From positions 1-51,213 of the forward strand of contig NZ_LYVO01000048.1 in assembly GCF_001984055.1 (NCBI RefSeq): a stretch of 51,213 nt of DNA. Reading direction: 5' to 3'. How positions within the stretch are numbered: position 1 is the first letter of the stretch; each line of letters starts with the position of its first letter. The position numbers and the translations under genes were made by a program. The DNA comes from Variovorax sp. KK3 (GTDB lineage Bacteria; Pseudomonadota; Gammaproteobacteria; Burkholderiales; Burkholderiaceae_C). A model generated the notes under the pieces. The model was not told the DNA's origin, ran no database searches, and was given only the letters and a program-made list of their open reading frames with translations. This document shows positions 33,070 to 41,218 of the stretch, piece after piece.

Positions 33070-33294
33070 TCAGCCTTCGTCGGCACCCTCGACGGCGCTA
33101 TCGATGATGTTCTGCTTTGCCAACGTTGCCGCAGCGTAAAGGCTGTCGGCCGTGCCGATGGCCGCTTCCGGCGTCATCGTCACGGCGACGCCGTCGGGTC
33201 CATCGAGGATCACCACCCCGCGCTCGGCAGTCGCGCTGCCGGCGTCTTCGCAAGGCTTGAGTGCCGTGTTGCGTGCGTTGTCCCGATCAGCCAT
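33070..33294 (-). CDS. Small protein of unknown function, translationally coupled to the Crp/Fnr gene
   Basis: The 74-residue product (MADRDNARNTALKPCEDAGS start, then GVVILDGPDGVAVTMTPEAA) is not a family I know. Its ATG at 33294 overlaps the end of the Crp/Fnr gene by 8 bases, and a GGAG site 6 bases upstream lies inside that gene; this strongly supports translation. The central beta-strand-like part followed by an Ala-rich helix suggests a small folded unit rather than disorder. Confidence 0.65.
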   Translation of the reverse strand: MADRDNARNTALKPCEDAGSATAERGVVILDGPDGVAVTMTPEAAIGTADSLYAAATLAKQNIIDSAVEGADEG

Positions 33295-34039
33295 GAGGCA
33301 CTCCAGTTCGCGCGCCCGCTCGCGCAGCTGTCTCGGGGTTCAAGTACAGATAGGCCGGATCGAACAACGCCCGTTTCACCAGCCCGCTCGCGTCCATGAT
33401 CTGCACGGTGGACGAGCGCAGCTGGCACAGGCCCGCCTCCCGCAGTTCGCGCAGCACACGGTTCACGTGCACATTCGTGAGCCCGCAGACTTGGCCGATG
33501 TCTTCCTGGGTCATCGGTAGCGCGAAACTGTTCCCGTCCGATGCGCCGATGGCCAGAAGGCGGGCGTTCGTCTCGCAGATGAAATGCGCCACCCGCTCGA
33601 TCGCTTTCAGGCTTGCCAAACGGTAGATCCACTGCCGGTGCATGGCGGCATCCAGCAGCGTCAAGAACCAAAGCCGTCTTGTCAGAACGCTGTGGTGTTC
33701 CTGCAGGCGCTCCAGCGCGGCGTGTGTGAAGACCGCGACCTTCACGTCCGTCAGTGCGCCCACATCGTGATCGAGCTGCTTCAGTGGATACGCATGCAGA
33801 TCGACGAAGTCGCCCGGAAAATGAATCGCCACGAGATGGCGCCTGCCGTCCGGTGCGTCGACGTGCCGCGTCATGAACCCTTCAACCAGCAACGTGCTGA
33901 TGTTGACGGGCGTCCCTTGACGCACGACGACTTGCCCAGCGCGCCACAGCCGGGTCTCGGACACCGCGGCTTCCAGCGCGCCGTGTTCTTCAGCGGAAAG
34001 TTGGGTCGCACGGTTGCGGAGCAGGTTCTCTGTGAGCAT
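33287..34039 (-). CDS. Crp/Fnr-family transcriptional regulator
   Basis: The 250-residue regulator (start MLTENLLRNRATQLSAEEHG) has a cyclic-nucleotide-binding-like jelly roll (about 15-135; IHFPGDFVDLHAYPL), a long dimer helix and a winged HTH (about 180-230; MTQEDIGQVCGLTNVHVNRV). The N-terminal cysteine cluster of oxygen-sensing FNR is absent, so it is not a classic Fe-S FNR. In the recognition helix the FNR E-x-x-S-R pattern is replaced by H-x-N-R. The upstream ORF extension was rejected. The 167-base divergent gap to the DUF2934 gene holds an FNR-box-like inverted repeat. The sensed signal is unknown. Confidence 0.93.
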   Translation of the reverse strand: MLTENLLRNRATQLSAEEHGALEAAVSETRLWRAGQVVVRQGTPVNISTLLVEGFMTRHVDAPDGRRHLVAIHFPGDFVDLHAYPLKQLDHDVGALTDVKVAVFTHAALERLQEHHSVLTRRLWFLTLLDAAMHRQWIYRLASLKAIERVAHFICETNARLLAIGASDGNSFALPMTQEDIGQVCGLTNVHVNRVLRELREAGLCQLRSSTVQIMDASGLVKRALFDPAYLYLNPETAARAGARTGVPHG

Positions 34040-34085
34040 GGAGCAGACCTCGGCTGGATGGTGCCCTGAATGGCTGGCAGCCGCA

Positions 34086-34099
34086 TTAATGTGGATCAA
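34086..34099. promoter_or_regulatory. FNR/Crp-box-like inverted repeat
   Basis: TTAAT-GTGG-ATCAA matches the TTGAT-N4-ATCAA pattern in nine of ten positions. It lies 47-60 bases upstream of the Crp/Fnr start and in the shared gap with the divergent DUF2934 gene. It could be a self-regulatory site or a site for a separate FNR protein. Confidence 0.4.
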
Positions 34100-34206
34100 C
34101 GCGGCGCGTTTCTTTTTAAGACGCACGCGAAATGGATTAAGTCCTACGTTTGCAGCAATGGCGCACTCCATACGCTGCATCCCGCACTTGCCAAAGGACT
34201 CGCCTC

Positions 34207-34464
34207 ATGTCTCGCAATTCGTCCATCGACTCGAACCCCGACGTCACGTCTTCTGAAGCCTCACAGCTTTCGTCCTCTGACGGAGCCGCCGAGACGTCGC
34301 CGCATGATGCGAGCCGCGAAGAGCGCATTCGCATCGCCGCCTACGACGTCGCCGAGCGCAGGGGGTTCGCGCCTGGTTCGGAAACGGAAGACTGGCTCGA
34401 AGCAGAACGTTTGATCGATCAGCAAGACGTCGGCGAGTCGGCATCGCCCCAAAACGCTCAGTGA
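34207..34464 (+). CDS. DUF2934 small protein
   Basis: This 85-residue protein has a Ser/Asp-rich disordered half and a C-terminal DUF2934 motif: EERIRIAAYDVAERRGFAPG, then SETEDWLEAERLIDQQ. An AAAGGA site lies 8 bases before the ATG. DUF2934 proteins are small, of unknown function, and often lie near stress and osmoprotection genes. It diverges from the Crp/Fnr gene and is followed by a glycosyltransferase gene 10 bases later. Confidence 0.8.
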   Translation: MSRNSSIDSNPDVTSSEASQLSSSDGAAETSPHDASREERIRIAAYDVAERRGFAPGSETEDWLEAERLIDQQDVGESASPQNAQ

Positions 34465-34474
34465 AACGCGTCAC

Positions 34475-35161
34475 GTGATCGGCATCGTTATTCCCGCTCA
34501 CAACGAAGCCTTGCTCGTGGAATGCTGCGTCCGGGCGGCGCTGGCCGCGGCGCGTCACGCGTATCTGAGCAGTGAGCCCGTGGAGATCATCGTCGTGCTG
34601 GACGCCTGCTCCGACGACACCGAGGCGATCGTGTCACGGCTGCCGGTGACCAGTGTCGTCGTGAACGTGCGCAACGTCGGCGCGGCGCGGGCCGCGGGTG
34701 CGCAGCATCTTCTCGAGCGTGGGGCCCGGTGGTTGGCGTTCACCGACGCGGACTCGGAAGTATCGAAAGACTGGCTGGCGGAACAATTGCGGCAGGAAGC
34801 GGACGTGGTGTGCGGAACGGTGGCGATCGACGACTGGTCCGACCAGGACGCATACGCCGAACGGCTCGAGCTCCAGTTTCGGGCGACCTATTGCGACGCG
34901 GACGGTCATCGGCACATTCATGGCGCCAACCTGGGCATCAGCGCACAGGCTTACCGATCGGTGGGCGGATTCGCTCCACTGGTCTCGAGCGAGGACGTCG
35001 CGCTCGTCGAGGCATTGGAGGCCGCCGGTGCCCGCATTGCATGGAGCGCCGCGCCCCGCGTTCACACGAGTGCGCGGCGCGTGGCGCGTGCCCCGGGCGG
35101 CTTCGCGGCTGCGATTTGTCTGGCGATCGATGCCATGACGACACCGGTACTCGCGGCCTAG
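34475..35161 (+). CDS. Family 2 glycosyltransferase
   Basis: The 228-residue single-domain GT2 enzyme starts at a GTG and has no membrane helices. IGIVIPAHNEALLVECCVRA is the nucleotide-sugar-binding start. EIIVVLDACSDDTEAI, the metal-binding FTDADSEVSKDWLAEQL (D-x-D) and IHGANLGISAQAYRSVGGF (acceptor region) follow, then SSEDVAL (the ED catalytic pair). The acceptor is unknown. It begins 10 bases after the DUF2934 stop, so it may depend on coupled translation. Confidence 0.88.
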   Translation: MIGIVIPAHNEALLVECCVRAALAAARHAYLSSEPVEIIVVLDACSDDTEAIVSRLPVTSVVVNVRNVGAARAAGAQHLLERGARWLAFTDADSEVSKDWLAEQLRQEADVVCGTVAIDDWSDQDAYAERLELQFRATYCDADGHRHIHGANLGISAQAYRSVGGFAPLVSSEDVALVEALEAAGARIAWSAAPRVHTSARRVARAPGGFAAAICLAIDAMTTPVLAA

Positions 35162-35245
35162 CCGCAGCGACCCATCCCAATTCAGCAGTCGGTCAGCGCC
35201 GCGCGCGCCGATCGGTTATTCACACACCACCCACGAAGGAACGAT

Positions 35246-37684
35246 ATGGCGAAGAAGCAGACGGCCCCGAAGGCCCAGATCGACGCGGCACACGCCGCTG
35301 CCCGCAACACCGACAGCGCTCCCGCGCAACCGGCCCCGCCGGCCGCGGCTGCGGGCGATCCTCCGAGCCAGAAGATGGCAGAGACTCAGCAGTTGGCGGC
35401 GGGAATGCCATCGAACGAGAGCAAGCCGCTGGAATACGGTGAGTCGAACGCGTCGAGCACGCCTGCCGGTGGCACCGTGAGTCCACCCTCGCGCCTGCCC
35501 ACGGGCAGCACGCTGTCTGAAGCCAACAGCTCGACGAAGACCGGCACCGTCGCGGAAGAAGGCGTCAATGCGACGATCGACTCGCTCGACCGCGTTCGCG
35601 TCGACGCGAGCGGCCAGGTGTTGACGACCAACCAGGGCGTGCCCATCGCCGACAACCAGAACTCGCTGAAGGCGGGCGCGCGCGGGCCGGTGCTGCTCGA
35701 AGACTTCATCCTTCGCGAGAAGATCACGCACTTCGACCACGAGCGCATTCCCGAGCGCATCGTGCATGCACGCGGCTCAGGCGCGCACGGCTTCTTCGAG
35801 TGCTACGAGCCGCTGACCAAATACACCAAGGCGGCGCCCTTCAAGGAAGCCGGCAAGACCACGCCCGTGTTCGTCCGCTTCTCCACGGTGGCGGGGGAGC
35901 GCGGCTCGAAGGACACGGCCCGCGACGTGCGCGGCTTCGCGGTCAAGTTCTACACCGACGAAGGCAATTGGGACCTGGTCGGCAACAACATGCCGGTCTT
36001 CTTCATTCAAGACGCCATGAAGTTCCCGGACCTCGTGCATGCCGTCAAGCCCGAGCCGCACCACGGGATGCCGCAGGCAGGCAGCGCGCACGACACCTTC
36101 TGGGACTTCGTTTCTCTGATGCCCGAGTCGACGCACATGCTGATGTGGGTCATGTCGGATCGCGGCATTCCGCGCAGCTACCGCACGATGCAGGGCTTCG
36201 GCGTTCACACCTTCCGGCTGGTCAACGAGGCTGGCGAGTCGGTGCTGGTCAAGTTTCACTGGCAGCCGAAGCTCGGCACGCATTCGATGGTGTGGGAAGA
36301 GGCGGTGAAGGTCTCCGGCGCCGATCCGGACTTTCATCGTCGCGACCTTTGGGAAGCGATCGAAGCCGGCGAGTACCCCGAGTGGGAACTGGGACTGCAG
36401 ATATTCACGGAGGCGCAGGCCGAACAGTTCAGCTTCGACATCCTCGATGCGACCAAGATCATTCCTGAGGAACTGGTCCCGGTGCAGATCGTGGGGCGTA
36501 TGGTGCTCAACCGCAATCCCGACAACTTCTTCGCCGAAACCGAGCAGGTCGCGTTCTGCACCGCGCACATCGTTCCGGGTCTCGATTTCACGAACGATCC
36601 TTTGCTCGCAGGGCGAATCCACTCTTACGTCGACACCCAGATCAGCCGGCTCGGAGGCCCCAACTTCCACGAGATTCCGATCAACTCGCCGGTCGCCCAG
36701 GTCCACAACAACCAGCGCGACGGCATGCATCGGCAGGCGATTCACCGGGGCCGTGTCGCCTACGAGCCGAATTCGCTCGCAGGTGGCTGCCCCTTCCAGG
36801 CCGGTGCCGCCCAGGGCTTCGCGAGCGTGGCCCGGCGTCTCGATGCCAAGGAGAGCGCGGACAAGGTCCGCATCAAGCCCGAGAAATTCGCGGACCACTA
36901 CACGCAGGCCCGCCTGTTCTTCGAAAGCCAGACCGATGCCGAGAAGGCGCACATCGGCAATGCATTCCGCTTCGAACTGTCGAAGGTGACGGTGCCCGCC
37001 ATTCGCGAGCGCATGGTGGCGAGCCTGCGCAATGCGGTGCCGGAGCTGGCCGAGCGGCTGGCGCAGGACCTGGGGATGACGGCACTTCCGGCGGCGCTGC
37101 CGAAGGCGCTCGAAACACCTGCGGCGCCCGAAATAGAAAACTCCCCCGCGCTCTCGTTGACGGCCAGGCCGGGCGACGGCGGCATCCGCACGCGCAAGGT
37201 CGCGATCCTGGTCGCGCATGGCGTGGAAGGGGCTTCGCTCGGCAAGCTGATCTCGGCACTGGTCGCGGCCGGTGCGGTGCCGCGGCTCGTCGCCGCCCGC
37301 TTGGGCACTTACGCCGGTGCCGCCGGCGAGCAGTTCGCGGCCGACGCGACGATGGAGAACTCGCCCGGCTTCCTGTTCGACGCCCTGGTGCTGCCCGATG
37401 GCGAGGCCGCCGTGGAAGCACTCGACGCCGACGCCCACACGCTCGAATTCATTCGCGCCCAGTACTGGCACTGCAAGACGATACTGGCCTTCGGCGCATC
37501 GGAGGCGTTGCTCGCTGCGGCCCAGATTCCGCTGACCTTGCCGGACGAGTCACCCGACGCAGGACTCATTCTTGCGCCCGCCGCCGACGCGGACACGGCC
37601 ATCGCAGACTTCATCGCTGCAGTCGGTGGGCCGCGCCAGTTCGGCCGCGAAAACGACCCGCCCGCCAAGCTGCCGGGCGAATAA
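35246..37684 (+). CDS. katE: Large-subunit monofunctional catalase (HPII/KatE type)
   Basis: This haem catalase destroys hydrogen peroxide and is typical of stationary-phase stress. The 812-residue protein has a disordered Ala/Pro N-terminal extension (about 1-130). The catalase core carries the active-site His (PERIVHARGSGAHGFFE), FVRFSTVAGERGSKDT, the distal Asn (DLVGNNMPVFFIQD) and the proximal haem Tyr (GRIHSYVDTQISRLGGP). The C-terminal flavodoxin/DJ-1-like domain of large catalases begins near TRKVAILVAHGVEG. GAAGGA precedes the ATG. A 9-bp hairpin follows the stop, then the LexA-type box of the helicase gene. Confidence 0.96.
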   Translation: MAKKQTAPKAQIDAAHAAARNTDSAPAQPAPPAAAAGDPPSQKMAETQQLAAGMPSNESKPLEYGESNASSTPAGGTVSPPSRLPTGSTLSEANSSTKTGTVAEEGVNATIDSLDRVRVDASGQVLTTNQGVPIADNQNSLKAGARGPVLLEDFILREKITHFDHERIPERIVHARGSGAHGFFECYEPLTKYTKAAPFKEAGKTTPVFVRFSTVAGERGSKDTARDVRGFAVKFYTDEGNWDLVGNNMPVFFIQDAMKFPDLVHAVKPEPHHGMPQAGSAHDTFWDFVSLMPESTHMLMWVMSDRGIPRSYRTMQGFGVHTFRLVNEAGESVLVKFHWQPKLGTHSMVWEEAVKVSGADPDFHRRDLWEAIEAGEYPEWELGLQIFTEAQAEQFSFDILDATKIIPEELVPVQIVGRMVLNRNPDNFFAETEQVAFCTAHIVPGLDFTNDPLLAGRIHSYVDTQISRLGGPNFHEIPINSPVAQVHNNQRDGMHRQAIHRGRVAYEPNSLAGGCPFQAGAAQGFASVARRLDAKESADKVRIKPEKFADHYTQARLFFESQTDAEKAHIGNAFRFELSKVTVPAIRERMVASLRNAVPELAERLAQDLGMTALPAALPKALETPAAPEIENSPALSLTARPGDGGIRTRKVAILVAHGVEGASLGKLISALVAAGAVPRLVAARLGTYAGAAGEQFAADATMENSPGFLFDALVLPDGEAAVEALDADAHTLEFIRAQYWHCKTILAFGASEALLAAAQIPLTLPDESPDAGLILAPAADADTAIADFIAAVGGPRQFGRENDPPAKLPGE

Positions 37685-37697
37685 GTCGCGCGGCGAA

Positions 37698-37727
37698 GAC
37701 TCGAGGACACGGCCAAAGCCTCGAGTC
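37698..37727 (+). terminator. Hairpin after the catalase gene
   Basis: GACTCGAGG (37698-37706) and CCTCGAGTC (37719-37727) form a perfect 9-bp stem with a 12-base loop, 14 bases after the katE stop. There is no T-tract, so it may be a weak terminator or an mRNA-end stabiliser. Confidence 0.5.
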
Positions 37728-37731
37728 AGGA

Positions 37732-37753
37732 ATGCTGTATTAACATACAGCAT
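37732..37753. promoter_or_regulatory. LexA-type SOS box overlapping the helicase start codon
   Basis: ATGCTGTAT-TAAC-ATACAGCAT is a palindrome with perfect 9-base arms. It contains CTGT-N8-ACAG (37735-37750), the LexA consensus shared by gamma- and most betaproteobacteria. Its last two bases are the first two of the helicase ATG (37752-37754). The included TATTAA (37738-37743) could be a -10 element; transcription would then begin at or next to the ATG, giving a leaderless mRNA shut off directly by LexA. Confidence 0.75.
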
Positions 37754-39863
37754 GCCCGCGCCAATTGTGTCCGCGCCGCCGTCCGCTACGGCGCCGGCGT
37801 CACGACACCCCGACCCCTTCTCCCAACTCAATGCGGCCCAGCGCGCCGCGGTCGAGCACGGCACCGAGGCCACGGCCGACCTGCGGCCGCTGCTCGTGAT
37901 CGCCGGTGCGGGCTCGGGCAAGACCAACACGCTCGCCCACCGCGTGGCCAGGCTCATCCTGCATGGTGCGGATCCTCACCGGATGATGATGCTGACCTTC
38001 TCGCGCCGCGCGGCCAACGAGATGGAGCAGCGGGTGGCCGGCGTGCTGCGGCGCGTGCTGCCCAATGCCGGCGCGGCCGCGACCCGTTTGCCCTGGGCAG
38101 GCACCTTCCACAGCGTCGGCGCGCGGCTGCTGCGTGACCATGCGGGCCGCATCGGGCTGGAGCAGAACTTCACGATCCAGGACCGCGGCGACGCCGAAGA
38201 CCTGCTGGGCCTGGTGCGCAACGACCTGGGCCTGTCGGCGACGAAGTCGCGCTTTCCGCAGAAGGGCACCTGCCTGTCGATCTATTCGCGCGTGGTCAAC
38301 AGCCAAGCGCCGCTCGACGACGTGCTGCAGTCCACCTTTCCGTGGTGCAGCCAGTGGGAGGCCGAGCTTCGCAAGTTGTTCGGCGGCTACGTCGAGGCCA
38401 AGCAGCAGCAGAACGTGCTCGACTACGACGACCTGCTGCTGTTCTGGTCCGAGATGATGGCCGAGCCGTCACTGGCGGCCGAGATCGGCGGCTCGTTCGA
38501 CCATGTGCTGGTGGATGAATACCAGGACACCAATCGCCTGCAGTCGGCGATCATCCTCGGGCTGAAGCCGCAGGGCACCGGCGTCACGGTCGTCGGCGAC
38601 GACGCCCAGTCGATCTATGCCTTTCGCGGCGCGACGGTGCGCAACATCCTCGACTTTCCCCATCAGTTCGGCCTGCCGGCGCGCAGCGTCGCGCTGGAGC
38701 AGAACTATCGCTCCACGCAGCCCATCCTTGCCGTGTCGAATGCCGTGATGGCGCAGGCGAGCGAGCGGCATGCCAAGACGTTGTGGACCGAACGCGTCGC
38801 GCAGCAGCTGCCGCAAGTGGTCACCGTGCCCGACGAAGCGAGCGAGGCTCGGTGGGTGGCCGACCGGGTGCTGCAGCACCGCGAGGCCGGCCTGCCGCTG
38901 ACCTCGCAGGCTGTGCTGTTCCGCAGCTCCTCGCACAGCGCCGTGCTCGAGTTGGAGCTGACCCGGCGCAACATTCCTTTCGTCAAGTTCGGCGGGCTCA
39001 AGTTTCTGGAGGCCTCGCATGTGAAAGACATGCTCGCCGCGCTGCGCTTCGCACAGAACCCGCGCGGCCGCCTGGCCGGCTTCCGAACCTTGCAGCTGAT
39101 GCCCGGCATCGGGCCGGCCACCGCGACGCGTGTGCTCGATGCGATGGACGTGGCGGCCGATCCCGCGGAGGCCGTGCGCGCCTTCGAGCCACCATCGAAT
39201 GCGCAGGCGGAGTGGGGCACCTTCGTCCGCTTGTACGACGTGCTGCGCCGGGGCACGGGCGCGTGGCCCGGCGAGCTGGGGCTGGTCAAGCAGTGGTACC
39301 TGCCGCACCTGGAGCGGTTGCACGACGACGCCGATGCGCGCCGCGCAGACGTCGAGAACCTCGAGCGCATGGCGGCCAGCTACGCGAGCCGCGAGCAGTT
39401 CCTGGCCGAATTGACGCTGGACCCGCCCGAAGCCACGAGCGACCGCGCCGGCGTTCCGGGCCGCGACGAGGACTACCTGATCCTCTCGACCATCCATTCC
39501 GCCAAGGGGCAGGAATGGAAGTCCGTCTTCGTGCTACGCGCGGTCGACGGCTGCATACCGTCGGACCTCGGCGCCGGCAGCACGGCAGAGATCGACGAAG
39601 AGCGGCGCTTGTTGTACGTGGCGATGACCCGGGCGCGCGACCATCTTCACGTGATGGTGCCGCACCGCTTCTACATCACGCAGCAGGGCGCGATGGGCGA
39701 CCGGCATGTCTATGCATCGCGCACGCGCTTCATCGAAGAGAAGATGCTGAGCCAGTTCGAGAGCATCACGTGGCCGACCGCTGCTTCGGATGCGGGTACG
39801 GGTCGTGGTCAGCAGGAAGCCGTGATGCGCGTGCGCGACCGCGCGCGCTCGGCCTGGCGCTGA
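37752..39863 (+). CDS. UvrD/Rep-like superfamily 1 DNA helicase
   Basis: The 703-residue 3'-5' helicase-type ATPase has ordered SF1A motifs: Q motif (LNAAQRAAVEHG), Walker A (VIAGAGSGKTNT, Lys57), Ia (MLTFSRRAANEM), II (VLVDEYQDTN), III (VVGDDAQSIYAFRG), IV (LEQNYRST), V (STIHSAKGQEWKSVFV) and VI (YVAMTRARDHLHVM). It is close to UvrD/Rep in length but is a separate paralogue type. No ribosome site precedes the ATG, which sits inside a LexA box. It is therefore probably DNA-damage-induced and may act in repair or in clearing recombination intermediates. It ends 12 bases before the convergent exported-protein gene. Confidence 0.93.
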   Translation: MPAPIVSAPPSATAPASRHPDPFSQLNAAQRAAVEHGTEATADLRPLLVIAGAGSGKTNTLAHRVARLILHGADPHRMMMLTFSRRAANEMEQRVAGVLRRVLPNAGAAATRLPWAGTFHSVGARLLRDHAGRIGLEQNFTIQDRGDAEDLLGLVRNDLGLSATKSRFPQKGTCLSIYSRVVNSQAPLDDVLQSTFPWCSQWEAELRKLFGGYVEAKQQQNVLDYDDLLLFWSEMMAEPSLAAEIGGSFDHVLVDEYQDTNRLQSAIILGLKPQGTGVTVVGDDAQSIYAFRGATVRNILDFPHQFGLPARSVALEQNYRSTQPILAVSNAVMAQASERHAKTLWTERVAQQLPQVVTVPDEASEARWVADRVLQHREAGLPLTSQAVLFRSSSHSAVLELELTRRNIPFVKFGGLKFLEASHVKDMLAALRFAQNPRGRLAGFRTLQLMPGIGPATATRVLDAMDVAADPAEAVRAFEPPSNAQAEWGTFVRLYDVLRRGTGAWPGELGLVKQWYLPHLERLHDDADARRADVENLERMAASYASREQFLAELTLDPPEATSDRAGVPGRDEDYLILSTIHSAKGQEWKSVFVLRAVDGCIPSDLGAGSTAEIDEERRLLYVAMTRARDHLHVMVPHRFYITQQGAMGDRHVYASRTRFIEEKMLSQFESITWPTAASDAGTGRGQQEAVMRVRDRARSAWR

Positions 39864-39875
39864 CCTCCGCTTCCC

Positions 39876-40208
39876 TTACTTCTTGACGGGCGGCGCTTGA
39901 TCGGTTTGCGTCGGTCCGTTCGTCGACCCGGTGCCGGGGTGGCGACCCGTCAGCCCGCCCGCCGTGCCGACGCCCGGTGTGTGCAAGTTGCCGCTACGGG
40001 CTGCGCGCGAGTCGGGATTGGTGGCGCTGCCTTGCTGGGGCGGTGCTTCGGTCTGTCGCGCGCGATTGCCACTGGCCGGCGACTTCGCCGCGTTGCCTTC
40101 GGAGGGCGGCGCGACGGTGCCCTTGGGGTTGCCGGTGGGTTGCGCCATCGCCGTGCCCAGTGCGATGGAGAGTGCCGCAGCGCTGATCAGAAAAGTCATG
40201 GAGGACAT
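39876..40208 (-). CDS. Small exported low-complexity protein
   Basis: The 110-residue product has a Sec signal peptide (MSSMTFLISAAALSIALGTA, cleavage after AMA). The mature region is rich in Gly, Pro, Thr, Asn and Gln (GNPKGTVAPPSEGNAAKSPA; GTGSTNGPTQTDQAPPVKK) and probably disordered. I recognise no family. It follows another low-complexity gene by 27 bases on the same strand. A periplasmic desiccation/osmotic-stress role is possible but not shown. Confidence 0.65.
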   Translation of the reverse strand: MSSMTFLISAAALSIALGTAMAQPTGNPKGTVAPPSEGNAAKSPASGNRARQTEAPPQQGSATNPDSRAARSGNLHTPGVGTAGGLTGRHPGTGSTNGPTQTDQAPPVKK

Positions 40209-40235
40209 ATGTGTTCTTTCATCCGGCGCGGAGTG

Positions 40236-40502
40236 TCATGATTTGTCGGCTGCGCCGGCGTCGGTGTTGGTCTCGGGCGTCAAGTCTTCGTGCAGATGGA
40301 ACGCGTCCGAATCTTCGTGGCCCGCCGAATCGGCTGTCTTGCGCTTGGCGGCCATCCCCTCGGCAGGACCGGGGGCCGACACGTCGTCCCCGGCCTTGCT
40401 GTGCGAGCCGGTGAACTTTCCGCCGGCACCGATGTTGTCGGTCGCCCCGTCAGTGGTCGGCCGGGAGCCGTCACCACTGTTGTCGCCACTGCTGGATTTC
40501 AT
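40236..40502 (-). CDS. Small hydrophilic low-complexity protein
   Basis: The 88-residue product (MKSSSGDNSGDGSRPTTDGA start) is Gly/Ser/Asp/Thr-rich with an acidic His-containing end (EDSDAFHLHEDLTPETNTD). It has no hydrophobic core, so it is likely intrinsically disordered, like small stress hydrophilins; no family is recognised. The second in-frame ATG was chosen because AAAGGG lies 6 bases before it; the first ATG (40508) is too close to that site. It forms a unit with the exported protein gene downstream. Confidence 0.6.
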   Translation of the reverse strand: MKSSSGDNSGDGSRPTTDGATDNIGAGGKFTGSHSKAGDDVSAPGPAEGMAAKRKTADSAGHEDSDAFHLHEDLTPETNTDAGAADKS

Positions 40503-40744
40503 GGTCATCCCTTTCGTGCGACAACGTGCCGCAAGTGATCAGCTTCGATTTGCGCGGCTGACGACACCGTAGGAGTGCAAGCCCTGATCGGGCCGGCCGG
40601 CAGCCGGCCTTGAGATGTCCTGGCGTCGGTCAAATTTGCAGCAGTTTCGACATGGCGTTGAGTGATTCGCGAGCCGGAGAGGGGTTGGGCTTGCAGGCAC
40701 GCCGTTTGCCTGGAATGGATCAGCACAACCCCAGGAGGACAAAA

Positions 40745-41218
40745 ATGCTTTGGAGACAATGCAATGAGAGCGTCGAGGCGCTAAGCCCGAAGGCCGCGCA
40801 GCTCGCGGCGCGCATGCTGCACAAGGACCCTTTGGTGCCGCAGAACTGGGCCTTCGCCATGAACCTCGCGCTGGCGGCGCGCGCAAGAGGCGCCGAGCCG
40901 CTCAGCGAAAGCGACCTCGTCGCCGTCGCCGAAGGTCGGCGGGGAACACTGCATGCAACAAGGCAGACACTGACCGCAGATCAGCAGCAAGCCTGGGACT
41001 TGACCCGATCCATACGATCCGTGGCCACCAAACACATTCTTTGGGACCCGCGCACGCCTTTGCCGGAGGAAAGCCGGCTCCTGGCTTTCTCGGAAGAGAT
41101 GCGATCTCTCGCCGGCAGCCGATTCAGCCGGGAGGAGATTGCGCACACCGCCTTGAACAAGCTCGACACGGACGGCCACCGCGACCCGCTGCTGGTCGTC
41201 CGTGCAATGCTCAGATGA
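40745..41218 (+). CDS. Protein of unknown function, all-helical
   Basis: The 157-residue product starts MLWRQCNESVEALSPKAAQL behind a textbook AGGAGGAC site (spacing 5-8), which settles the start against upstream in-frame ATGs. The sequence is mostly helical, with LAARMLHKDPLVPQNWAFAM, then TRQTLTADQQQAWDLTRSIR and RFSREEIAHTALNKLDTDGH. No signal or membrane segment. No family recognised. Its end overlaps the convergent alcohol dehydrogenase gene by 8 bases. The strong ribosome site suggests high expression. Confidence 0.75.
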   Translation: MLWRQCNESVEALSPKAAQLAARMLHKDPLVPQNWAFAMNLALAARARGAEPLSESDLVAVAEGRRGTLHATRQTLTADQQQAWDLTRSIRSVATKHILWDPRTPLPEESRLLAFSEEMRSLAGSRFSREEIAHTALNKLDTDGHRDPLLVVRAMLR

